The notes under the pieces: generated by a model | Seen by the model: the letters and a program-made list of their open reading frames with translations, nothing else | The model's database searches: none | Told to the model about the DNA's origin: nothing | Shown here: positions 43,486-54,442 of the stretch, piece by piece | Layout: each line of letters starts with the position of its first letter | Position numbering within the stretch: the stretch's first letter is position 1 | From: Branchiostoma belcheri | Lineage: Eukaryota; Chordata; Leptocardii; Amphioxiformes; Branchiostomatidae | Length of the DNA: 64,000 bases | Direction of reading: 5' to 3' | Assembly (NCBI RefSeq): GCF_001625305.1 | Contig: NW_017802480.1 | Coordinates: 799,787 to 863,786, forward strand | Position numbers and translations under genes: made by a program

Positions 43486-46400
43486 ATGTCGTCTGTGTCC
43501 TCAAGTACTGAGAGTAAGTACGGTCTTCTAATCCTGCAGTACATTTTGTTTAGCTACAGTTGTATATATTGTTCTATCCCATGCCAAAACGTTGTCAGTG
43601 CATCTTGAAAATACGCCCAAAACAGTTACTCACGTAACTGGATATGATTTTTCAAAATCATATCCAGTTGCTTGAGTATATGAACTGAACTGAACTGAGT
43701 ATCTGTTTTCTGGTGTATCTTATTACCTGGATGTCCAACCCTTATTGACGCATCTTTAGAATATACCCCAGATATCTTTTAATTTTTTGACACAATGAAT
43801 GAAGTACAAATAAATTCTGGCCTCATTGCAACTTTGTCATTCATTGCATTAACAGCTTTCGACATTAGTCTATCCCATACCAATGTAAGTCCTGTATGTA
43901 TAGGAAGCCCGTGAAAAAATACCCCAAACATCTGCTTGGAGACAAGTTTGCATTACAAGTACATTCCCATGCCTCAGTACGCGTATATCGCTCCATAGGT
44001 TTATATTATGTATGAACAAGAGACCATGACCCCAGCGTTTACACAAAAGAGATCGCACGATCGCGGAGTTTGATAAAGCTTGTGTCAGCGCGCGCTGAAT
44101 AGAAGAATTAGGATCAAACCCAATACTTCAAGGTAGATAAACGAATAAATGTAACTCGAGAAAGTCACTTAGACCGATTTACAAGCTTGTAATAGAATAA
44201 CGTACTCAGAAATGAATTAAAGCATGAAAAATTGAAATCGTGTGTAATGAAGCATAGATGATACATAAAGAGAAGCAATCGCATTAAGATTGACGAGGAA
44301 ATTGTTTTATTTGACCTTCAAGACAGAAGGTCACTGGTAAGAGGATTAGTGAAAATTTGATGAAATATTGTCTGATAGAAGACATCAATGACATTTTGGC
44401 TTGATCTAAAAGAGATAAGATTGCATGAGGAACGCTTTGATATCAAAGATGTAATTCTTAGTTTCGCTTCACGAAATGATGGCATGAATACATAAAAAAA
44501 GTAGCTTGTCATTTCGAGAAGAAAAATTTTAAAGTGGCATTTTGGTTGAATCTAAGAGAGAGGATTTATGAGTGTTTCACCATTTAATACCTACTTTCAA
44601 CTTTAAGAAATAATAGTATTGATATGGTGGTGAAGAAGTAAATTGTCATCCTGAATACGTTGGACATTAAGGCGATAATTTGTCAGATGAGATATGTCAG
44701 AAGACAAAACTTGATTTGACGCAAATATGGCATTGGTGACATACGTTATACATGTACTTGTGAAGATGTTAACAATACAACACACGCTATTTTCCGAATT
44801 CAACAATGGTGATATAGCCTTGAATTAGCCTAGTCTTCTTGGGTTTCATTTGGGCTCATCCAACGGTCACTGTAAGCTCCTACAGACCTATGGCCAACAT
44901 AGCCAGTAACTCTTAAATGTTTCAGGTAGGTAAAATAATTGTGAGGTCTTAGTTAGCGATGCGGCTGTAGAAGCATACGTGCATATCTAGTCCTATGCCT
45001 GAACGGGCTAAGATCAACTAAGCACAGTTCTGGATAGTTTCCGTGGATCCGGGTATCCAATAACGTACATTTACCCCCAGACACTGTCCTGGATACGCGT
45101 AGACTATCTAGAACCGTGCTCGGGCATGGTTCTGGATAAAACACGGTTCTGGATGCAACATCTGATGTCCAGGATAGCCTAGAATCTCGTCCATCACCAT
45201 AAAAAATACATCTAGCCTAATGGAAACCGTAGTCTTATATAGTCTTATATGGCTGTTTTTTTTTTTTTTTGGTGGCCGCGGAGCTTCTCTGGCTAATGGA
45301 TACTGCCTGGCCAATTTGATACTGTCTTTTTGCCACCGAGAGGGATCTGCTTGGAGATTACGGTTCTGGATACATGTAGACTATCCAGAACCATGCCTAA
45401 GCATGGTTCAGTAAAAAATACAGCAACTGATGTCCAGAATAGCCTTGAATCTCGTCCATCACCATAAAAAATACATCTAGCCTAATGGACACCGTTGCCG
45501 GCCCCCCTCGCGTGTTGGTAATGGCTTCTAACATTACAGGAAGGTGTTACTGTAAGGCTTCATTACGTCCCGCTGTGGCTGGACTGTCACAGGCGATTAG
45601 TTAGACAATACTTTGACTTTAGTTGGAGCCAAATTTAGCTTGACACTTCAGCTATTCTTCCTCTGGTCCTATACATATATCGTATATTAATTTGTATCAG
45701 CTATTCTTCCTCTGGTCCTATACATATATCGTATATTAATTTGTATCAGCTATTCTTCCTCTGGTACTATACATATATCGTATATTAATTTGTAGAATCA
45801 CATAAGTGACAGGGTGACTACAAAATAGCAGTCATACATACGATATATATATCATTCATAACTAGAATACAGATATAATAGAAATGCAACAAGGCACTGT
45901 TGGTTTCTCTCCTTTTCATAATTTGTAGTCCTCAGTAGCAACAGACTTCGAATATAACCACTATTAGCTTTGCCGTCTGATAAAAAGCGAAGAAAATGTC
46001 TGACAGCTAACAAATATGTAAAGATTATCTAAGAAAAATTATGAATCAAAATATTGAAAATATCACTGCTTTGTATTAACCTAAAAACTAAGATAGCAAA
46101 GTGGCAGTGGACTCAAAATGTACAATGTCAGTGACAATGAATCGCATACAACGTGTACTGTATTGTAAAGTGCTCAGTCTTAGTCATAATTTAGTCTAGA
46201 CTACAGCTTTTATGGCCACCTATACAGTACTGGTAATCCCATATGGCACCGGCGCCAACTGAATTATAAAACAGACAACATTACTTATACATGTGTGAGC
46301 GTTCATGCGTAATACATGCAAACTTCATTACGATTCTGACTGTGAACCAGGGTATTGCAAACGAGACAAAGCTTGGCATATGTTAGCCTCCATAGCACGC

Positions 46401-49006
46401 CAAAAACTGGAGGTTTTGGGGTCTTCAGGGTCTTTGGGAGCTTTTATGTGCTATTTTATGATTGCATATAGACAACATAGCCGGCCTGGGCTAATCAGAA
46501 AACAGCCGAAGACCACCAAACCCCCAGTTCTATAAGCCTGCTACGGAGGATAGGCTAGGTGTATAATAATACGTAAACTTATAAGTAAAGTATTTGCGTG
46601 TTTTACAAATTATCCTTCATTTTAGTCACCTTTTTTGTGCTGCCAGGTTAAAATTTAGGTGGAGGGGCGAGACATGGCAAAAATGTTTTCGAGGCCTTGC
46701 ATAATAGAGTGCAGTAAATGAGTTATACAGCTTTCAAAAGACATCAAAGACTTTCCTTTAAGGTTTATTGACAGCCAAGCTTTCTAAAAATGCGCGTATG
46801 TTTTGGTTAGAACCTTTGTAATGAAGTTGACCTAGCGCGGAACAAAAATATCTCGCACAAAAGGCTCCCTAGGGCGTGAGAAAGGAGGTTGAAAAGGCGC
46901 ACTTTACTTGTTTGTGTAGCTAACAACAAATTGTGGTGTGTATAAAAACTGGGTGTGCATAAAAACAGAATTACTAGATAATGCAGGTAACAAGTTGGTA
47001 GAGTTAATATGTATATACGTGTTAGCACCCACGTGACTATAGTATGGCATGATAATTGTCTGCCATGATGGTTGTTTAACTTGCCTGGTAAACATGTCTT
47101 GTATTTGTAATCACAGTTTGGCATACCTATAGGTACCTATCTGGTTCGATGTAACTTAAGTTCGATTCATATACAGCATGAATGTAGTACTCTTTTACGC
47201 ATTAGTTTAGATTTTAGATTTGTACTTAGTACCCCTAATTGCCATACGATGTATCCGTACATTAGTTGTGCAATAAACTTTGACTTGACTTGACTTGTAT
47301 GCTTGAATGGGTTAGGGTTGGGATCAGGCACGGTCCTGGATAGTCTCCGTGTATCCAAGAACGTAGACTTTCTCCCATGCACGCTTCTGGATACGCGTGA
47401 ACTATCCAGAACCGTGCCTGAGCAAGGTTTCTGGATAAAGCACAGTTTTGGATACAAGAGTCTTCGAGTTACCCCTATTCTTATCCATTAGTGTGCTGGG
47501 TTCTTAACGTGCTGAGGGTGGGTGTTTTTTTTGGGGGGGGTAGGGGGATGCCTAAGACTATCCCATACTTTGTGGGCATGGTGGCCTTGAAAAGGTGCAC
47601 TTAGGTGCACCTGTTCCACCATGCCCTCCATGTATATTATGTATGTGGTTAAGTGTAATAAATAAAATAAATAAAAAATAAATACACAAGACCTATGATA
47701 TGGTATTTCTAAAATTATGTAACATTCCCTTGTGTTTCCTCCTATAGGTACGGGCGATGAGATGTGGGACGTGGAAAGTTCCGGCGATCCCTACAAAATC
47801 ACCATCCACTTCATCGTGGACCCCGGCGAGAACACGCGCACGCGCAGGACCTTACAACCCCTCCTGGACTGGTTCGACGCCGACCTGCAGTTATTCTGCA
47901 TCGCCGAAAGGGGGCGCAAGAAACGCAGGGGGTCATCGGCCCTCCAAAATGGCGTCAACGGCCACAACAACCACGATACGCCAAACTACCCCTCCCTAGC
48001 CATTATGTTGTTCTACCACGAAGAACTAGCAAGGGATAAGATTTCACAAGTGCACGAGTGTTTCAAGAAGCCTCCATGGAGGTTCCACCACAAGGCCATG
48101 CCTTCTGGAAACGTCGTTCCTTACCCTCCAAACAACCAAGACTTCTTCACCTTCGCGGAGGACATGCCCCTGTGGGCCGCGCGCCAGGTGCATTATGGGA
48201 CCGAACACGTTCGATTCGTGCTGTTCTGTTCGCGCGGGAACTGGGAGGACATGATCAGCTTCTACAAGATGATCCTCCGCAAGGACATGGACGTGAGGAA
48301 GACGGATTTCTGCTGCTTCGTGGTGTATTCCCAGCCAGGATTGGACGTACAGTTCGCGCTGAAAATGCTGCCGGACAACACAAAGCCCAAGCACGTCGAA
48401 TCCGCCATCATGCAGTTTCGGGTCAAGGAGATCGGGCAGCTGGTGCCCCTGCTGCCCAACGTGTGCAGCCCCATCAGTGACGTCAGGTGGCAGACCACGG
48501 ACTACGAAGGCAACAAAATCCTTCTAGAAGTGCCGAGAAGGAAAGTACACGGAGTACCGAGTCCTTACTATGGCAGCCCGTACACTAGCGCTAGCTCAAA
48601 CGGAACCCCCTCTCAGAGCCCCTGCGCTTCCCCCGCCGCCAGCCTGCAAGGTATACCGCTATCCCCCTTCACATCCCCGCTGTCCAGCTCCCACACAACC
48701 CCCAACTCGACCCCCCGTTCCTCAAGCGGGAGCATCAAAGTCCCCAGAATATCGGTCCTAAAGACGACGACACAAGTCCAGAGACCACCGCCGCAGAAGC
48801 CGGTACCGGCCCCCAGACCCTCCATCGTACCTCGCACCCTGAAACTCTCTTCTCACGGCTCTGACGTCATCTCTGACGTCACGGACTTGACGTCAGACAG
48901 AACTGACTACGAGAGCTCCGTCCAATCAGAGGCGGACGTGGAGTCGAGTAGAGACAGCGAGGTCCATGAAGAAGACAGCCATAGCGTTATGAGTTTCTTT
49001 GTATAG
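43486..49006 (+). CDS. FAM124: FAM124-family protein (FAM124A/B-like), two coding exons
   Basis: Coding exons are 43486-43513 and 47748-49006, giving 428 residues. Exon 1 carries only nine codons plus one base (MSSVSSSTE...), preceded by an acceptor (TTCCTGTCCAG, ending 43463), so at least one 5' UTR exon lies upstream. The donor GTAAGT and acceptor CCTATAG define a 4.2-kb phase-1 intron that keeps frame. Residues of about 15-270 match the FAM124 domain: DPYKITIHFIVDPG, LQLFCIAERG, PPWRFHHKA, QDFFTFAEDMPLWA, QVHYGTEHVRFVLFCSR, RKTDFCCFVVYSQ, PLLPNVCSPISDVRWQT and DYEGNKILLEVP are all in family order. The last ~150 residues are Ser/Pro/Thr-rich low complexity, then acidic. FAM124 proteins are uncharacterised biochemically, so no function is claimed. 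Vertebrates have A and B copies; I cannot assign one. No frame breaks seen. Confidence 0.93.
43615..43745. mobile_element. Family I foldback, copy 4 (FAM124 intron)
   Basis: CAGTTACTCACGTAACTGGA / TATGATTT and AAATCATATCCAGTTGCTTG are near-adjacent inverted arms. Then come a TGAACTGAAC repeat and GGTGTATCTTATTACCTGGA / TGTCCAACC. Confidence 0.7.
43746..44984. other. FAM124 intron, nothing recognised
   Basis: A/T-rich; short ORFs only. Confidence 0.4.
44985..45155. repeat. GGTTCTGGATA repeat cluster C4
   Basis: Contains AGTCCTATGCCTGAACGGGC, GCACAGTTCTGGATAG, GACTATCTAGAACCGTGCTC and GGTTCTGGATAAAACACGGT. The arrangement matches the 47.3-kb cluster. Confidence 0.7.
45161..45494. repeat. ~66-bp direct repeats bracketing a composite repeat segment
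   Basis: GATGTCCAGGATAGCCT.GAATCTCGTCCATCACC and ATAAAAAATACATCTAGCCT occur at 45161-45228 and 45427-45494. Between them lie a GATCTGCTTGGAGATTA-type MITE fragment (about 45246-45360, with a T14 run) and a small GGTTCTGGATA piece (45361-45412). Confidence 0.7.
45646..45797. repeat. Three-unit tandem repeat, 49-bp period
   Basis: GCTATTCTTCCTCTGGTCCT + ATACATATATCGTATATTAA starts at 45651, 45700 and 45749 with one substitution in the third unit. Confidence 0.9.
45798..46383. other. FAM124 intron, nothing recognised
   Basis: No ORF or repeat supported. Confidence 0.35.
46384..46552. mobile_element. MITE family B, copy 6 (internally deleted)
   Basis: TAGCCTCCATAGCACGCC...CTGCTACGGAGGATA. The central GAATTACCCCCGTTTTTTAG block is missing (GCCGGCCTGG joins directly to GCTAATCAG). 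No clear target duplication. Confidence 0.8.
46553..47304. other. FAM124 intron, nothing recognised
   Basis: A 105-codon minus ORF (46807-47124) has no domain. Confidence 0.35.
47305..47455. repeat. GGTTCTGGATA repeat cluster C5
   Basis: TTGAATGGGTTAGGGTTGGG, GATCAGGCACGGTCCTGGAT, GTGTATCCAAGAACGTAGAC and CTATCCAGAACCGTGCCTGA, in the order also seen at about 5330-5450. Confidence 0.7.
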
Positions 49007-50120
49007 CTAGGCGCTTGGTGTTAGAATGGAGAAAATACCTCCGTCCCTGAGGCGTTGCCAAAAAAGTGAAACATGGAAGAGACCGCGAATAGTTTCATCA
49101 GGTTGATGGATCAGAAGATGTTGGAGTTTAATTGCACACAACCAAATTCTTCTAATATTATACTACCATACAACATTTCCAAAAGTCTGAGGAAAGTATC
49201 AGACAGACTTACGAAACGTTATCAACTGAGCGAAGTTCAACATAGTTGAGTGCAAGGAAGCTCCATATCTTATATATTATAGTGAAAATATCCGTCGAAT
49301 ATGGAAATGGAAAGACATGGTTAGAGAAATTCTACCAGTTCTCCTCCCTTTGGAAAGTGTGAATATTTTCAAAAGACCCATCAAACCTAGAAGACTTGAC
49401 CCAATATGATCAGACTTGTGACTATAATTGAATGAAATACCTCGTTTTATCCAAGTCTTTGGCTATATATATTTGGTATTCACCAGAATATACTAGTAAC
49501 GTGTATGGTGGCTCTGGTTTCACGTGGTTCCACTCAATGTAGAACTCTTTAGTATGTGGATAGTTGTTGCTTGCAGTACACAATCATTCCAGTAGATGTC
49601 GCTCTTCGCTGTGTTCAGAAAAATGTGTTTTTACATTCAAGACCTTTATTCCAATGCCATACCCGAAGCACCATTCTTGCTATAACATGATCACTGAATA
49701 CTGATACCTTTAAGTACCAAAGCCAACTGTATGTGATAAATCTAGACCATTTACTTCGATGGGTTGCTTAAGATTTATCTATTCTAGTACGACTGACTAT
49801 CTTTACCAAAGCCAACAGTTAATAAAAAACACCGATTCTGCTTCAATTTATTCAATATTTGGACGTTTTTGTTTCGGGAATAAGTAACGAATCACTCTCA
49901 ATAAACCAGTGAACACCAGAGAATGTGTAAAGACATCCAATGGGTTGTGTATATGTATATGTATAGAGAAAGGTTAACGTTGTTGTGCTTGTGCCAAAAA
50001 CTATTTGTATACCGAAGATTTTATTTATTGTACCGTTCGTACGAAGTTAATTGATGTAAAATGTGGATCATATCTAATGTATATCATGCTTGTGAACTAG
50101 AATAAATGTACTGTATGTTG
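49007..50120 (+). other. FAM124 3' UTR with poly(A) signal
   Basis: There is no further ORF after the TAG stop. AATAAA motifs lie at about 49821 and 49898 and, best placed, at 50101-50106 (GAATAAATGTACTGTATGTTG). The transcript probably ends near 50120, before the GT microsatellite. Confidence 0.5.
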
Positions 50121-50159
50121 CCGAATGTCTTCTTCGTATTACTAGTACCTGCATGAAGG

Positions 50160-50375
50160 TATTGTTTTTGGTATGTCTGTGTGTATGCATGTGTGTGTGT
50201 GTGTGTGTGTATGCATGTGTGTGTGTGTGTGTGTATGTATGTCTGTGTGTATGTTTGTGTGTGTATATGTGTGTGTGTGTGTGCGCGTATGTGTGTGTAT
50301 GTGTGTGTGTGTATGTGTGTGTGTGCGTGCGCGTGTGTGAGTGTGCGTGAGTGTGTGCGTCGTGCGTGCGTTGCA
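50160..50375. repeat. GT microsatellite
   Basis: Interrupted (TG)n with TATG and GCGT variants. Long ORFs on both strands here are low-complexity artefacts. Confidence 0.95.
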
Positions 50376-51222
50376 TTAGTACAATGTAGTAGTCTAGGAA
50401 AATGGAGCCCTTTTAGATGTTTGAGAGATGTTCAACCCCTCCTAAAAAGCCGTGACTTGTAAAAATCATGGTTTGAGGAGGTTTGAGATCTGCGAATTCT
50501 TGTCGCTTATTGTGGTCTAATGCACCGAAAATATCGTCCTTGAAAGCTGTTCCCAACAATGTAAGTGACATGCATGTTAAGTAGGCACTGCGAGGAAAGG
50601 CGTAGTTAAGAAATTCCCACGTTTTTATGTTTCCGCCCTCTTGTTTACGATGCGTTTCTTTTCTTCCTTTGATGTGCTCTGCCCAATCCCAACTGTTATG
50701 GCAACAATAGACGTCATTTCTCAACCTTTCCCAACTGGATTTGCAGTTGTGTGAGGGCCTCCATGGGGGAGTAGTGATTACGAATTACGCGAAATTCTCG
50801 CCGCCGATTATGAATTACGTCGAATTCTCAGACGTAGACCTGATTACGACATCACGCGTAGCGGCTGCGTAATATTACGAATTACGTACGTTGATTTTGG
50901 GGGCAACTTCCTACGGATTACGAAGACTAAAATGGCATGATTACGCATGCAGTCCCCCCCTTGTGTGCCTTGGCAGAAACACTAGATCTGCAAAGTATTC
51001 TTACCAGTCACCTATACGTGTTTGGGTCGTCCTTGACAAAATTCCGCGTCCCGATCTCCATCGTAAACTTTTGACCCCAGGTATCGCGTTTCGCGTCCTT
51101 TGACGTTCGAACATAGCGTCACTCTCAGCGAGGCTTCGGGTATACCGGTAGCATCGGACACTGGATGCAACAATTGGACTTTAAAACAGACAAGAACCAC
51201 TAAAGGTATGGTGAAAATCTAT
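50376..51222. other. No gene seen
   Basis: About 50775-50935 carries several ATTACGAATTACG motifs (a short degenerate repeat). ORFs lack domains. Confidence 0.4.
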
Positions 51223-51395
51223 TACTCTCCAAGCAGAGGTTGTGGGGGAATGATCGTTTGCTTTTTATATATGGTCGTTTTTTTGTCGCTACCTCCACCA
51301 CCGTCGGTGGCCGGCGACCTTCTCTGGCTAATGGATACTGCTTGGCCAATTTGATACTGTCTTTTTACCACCGAAAGGGATCTGCTTGGAGATTA
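51223..51395. mobile_element. MITE with TACTCTCCAAGCAGA / TCTGCTTGGAGATTA ends
   Basis: Terminal inverted repeats of about 15 bp enclose GGTGGCCGGCGACCTTCTC-like sequence and AATGGATACTGCTTGGCCAA. The right 120 bp is nearly the same as 45246-45360. Confidence 0.65.
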
Positions 51396-52846
51396 AAAAT
51401 CTGTTTAGGAAACTATGAGACAGTCGTATCAAAGGTTTTCCACCGGTAAGCTCCCCGAACGTGCTTTAATAGTCACAGACTAGCGTTGTCGCTGATACAT
51501 ACGTAAGACGTAAGGGAAAGGTAACGTAAATGGGTTTTGTATACCTATTCTAATGTAATTCGCCAGTTCTCGCACAGTAACCAAGTTGATGTGTTAAAAT
51601 ATCTTCAGCAAAAGTGTGCTGTGGCTTGGCAAAACATCAAAGATATTTGATTTGATTAATTGAAATTGCAACAGTGCAATACACGTGGGACACAGGCAGC
51701 TGTTGCCGGTGTTGTGTCCCACACATAGAAACGAATAGGACAGGGACAATACTCATTTTCACTTGAGTTTAGTGTTCACAGCGTTTAGACCATTTATGGC
51801 GCTTCTATCCACTGGTCGGCATTGTTTATGCAGATTTACAAGGTGGTTGAACCAGTTTGGGACGACCTTCCCGTGTTGATAGACGCCCTGTTATTGTCTG
51901 CAGTGATTCACTTACTACGTGTAGTGCAGCACGTAACGACCACAGTGTACCAACCGGTCAGGTGTGACGATTCGTTACTAGAGGCTGTCTGTGTACGATA
52001 GATAGTGACGACTTGGACTGATCTTCTGGGAGCTCTAAACGGTGAGAACAATCTGTACTTTCTCATGTCTTGTCAGGAACAATATCCAAACACCTTAATA
52101 TATATTTAGGTGCCTTGCTCCAGGTCAGTCATGTTAGTGTGAAATGTCCTTGTTAGATCACCATGTAACGTTAGTGGGGCCGTGAACCAGAACAGTAGAC
52201 AGGTACGTCAGCCCATTATACAGACATTATACATTATAATCTGTATGATAATGCCCTTGGTCAGCCTTATGATGAATCAGCTGCCCAGAAATTTTTTAGC
52301 AGTCGTAGAACGTTACGATATCTTCAGTCCTTACATTTGTGAAGTTTCGGGATCGACCCTTCGAGGTCACTGAACTATAACGTCAGATTACAAACAATGA
52401 CGTCCTACTACTGGCCTGAGTACTTGTGAAGTTCGGGTTGTGTTTTGTTGGCAGTTGATCAGGTACTTATGATATTGATTGATTGAAGCGAACCACTGAT
52501 TTGATGTCAAACTGGTTTAAGCTTACAAGACGATCTCAACCTATGACATAGATCAAGGACACTCCGTGTTTGCCTTAGTGTTGACTAGGTACAGCAGAAA
52601 TGTTTACTTTAAACACCTTAAACTTGGCACCTATTTGATGGTATTAGTGATTTTTAAAGTGATATTCTAAGCACTCTTCGTGTTCTGTCACTAGTATTTA
52701 TTATTAGTTGTCATACATATATGCCCACAGATCCACAGACTAATACTTTGTCCAAGGTTATACATATGCACATACACTAGTAAATGTCCTTGCTTTGTCA
52801 ACATGTATTCTAATTTCAGTTACATCACACCGTGTGACCAATCAAG
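51396..52846. other. Upstream region of the Yellow-like gene
   Basis: No ORF or repeat of note. Possible 5' UTR exon(s) are unresolved. Confidence 0.4.
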
Positions 52847-52853
52847 ATGGCGG
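52843..52853 (+). promoter_or_regulatory. YY1-like motif at the Yellow start codon
   Basis: CAAGATGGCGGCC spans the initiator ATG and matches the AAGATGGCGGC YY1 consensus common just downstream of transcription starts. If used, transcription starts close by. The TTTCAG at 52814-52819 could instead be a 3' splice site of a non-coding first exon. Confidence 0.35.
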
Positions 52854-54368
52854 CCACGCAAAGGACATTGGTATGGGTTCTACTGCCCGCCCTGTGCATG
52901 CTGGGACGGTTTGGAAGTGCTGACGTGATCAGCGGTGACACTGTTCTGGTCTACGAGTGGACTTCTATAGATTACGACTGGGGGAGTGACGATGCCAGAC
53001 AGGTATGTTTTAAACTTTTTTTCTAGATAGCTGCCAAAATTGTATCTAATGATATGCCTGCTTTCTTCCTCACACTTGGCAAATTTTCCACCCTGCCTAT
53101 TCCAAAGGAATTGGATAGAGACGTTGAAATGCATGTCTATCTTAGTTGCACTGGACATGTTTTACATTTCTTGCACGTTAGTCATTGTAAGTGAGAGTCT
53201 CGCTATCCGGAGCTTCGTGGGACCAAGCCAATGGAATTGTCGCTAGGGTCAAAATTAAATCAGGTTAGTTTTTCATGCAGCTAGAATAACATTATGACGG
53301 CTGGCCTTAACTTGAAGAAAAGCATTGATATACGCTCTACATTACTTACTAAAGTTACTTACTTGAGCTCTACATGACTTCTGTAACTTCTGTTGAAGCA
53401 TAAGAATATGTTTCTTACTGTGTATTTTCAAAATCAATCCAGTTGCTTTAGTATCATACAGTACCTGCATCGATCGAGTGTTTTTCCCACCCATGTTCCA
53501 CGCAGCTCGCCCTTGACGACGGGTCCTTCGCCCCGATCAACAACAGTATCAACGGGATCAAGACTTACGGCGGGACGGTGTACCTCACAGTGCCGAGGTG
53601 GCGGGCGGGCGTGCCGGCTACTCTCACGTGAGTCACGGTCATGAATGAATGAATGAGTGAGTGAGTGAGTGAGTGAGTGAGTGAGTGAGTGAGTGAGTGA
53701 GTGAGTGAATGCAACGGCATCAAGACTTACGGCGGGACGGTGTACCTCACTGNNNNNNNNNNNNNNNNNNNNNNNNNNNNNNNNNNNNNNNNNNNNNNNN
53801 NNNNNNNNNNNNNNNNNNNNNNNNNNNNNNNNNNNNNNNNNNNNNNNNNNNNNNNNNNNNNNNNNNNNNNNNNNNNNNNNNNNNNNGAGAGAGCGTGAGA
53901 GAAGGGGGAGGGATCAAGACGTACGGCGGGACGGTGTACCTCACCGTGCCGCGCTGGCGGGCGGGCGTGCCGGCAACTCTCACGTGAGTCACGGTCATGA
54001 ATGAACGAGTGAGTGAGTGAGTGAGTGAGTAAGTGAGTGAGTGAGTGAAACGGTATCGCGACCGTGTACCTCACCGTGCCGAAGAGCCGGCCACTCTCAC
54101 GTGAGTTACGCCTCGTCTGAGAGAGGGGGAGAGAAAGAGGGAGAGAGAGGGGGGAGAGGGAGAGGAGGAAGAGACGGAGGGAGGGAGACGGAGAGAGGGG
54201 GAGAGAAAGAGAGAGCGTGCGTGCGATAGAGAGCGCGCGAGAGAGTTTGAGAGACAGAGAGAGAGAGGGAGGGAGAGAGAGGGGGAGAGAGAGGGGAGAG
54301 AGTGAGAGGGAGGGAGAGCGAGTGAGAGTGAGTGTGTGTGTGAGAGAGAGTGTGTGTCAGTGTGAGAG

Positions 54369-54403
<35 letters not shown>

Positions 54404-54411
54404 GAGAGAGT

Positions 54412-54442
<31 letters not shown>

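Noticed and set aside
48044-48498. ORFs of 78-140 codons overlapping the FAM124 exon
   Set aside because: Shadow frames of a GC-rich coding exon; the FAM124 frame is unambiguous.
50074-50462. Cys/Val-rich and His/Thr-rich ORFs
   Set aside because: GT microsatellite read in different frames.
53701-54074. ORFs running through the N gap
   Set aside because: They consist mainly of X residues and arise from the gap and the exon fragments.
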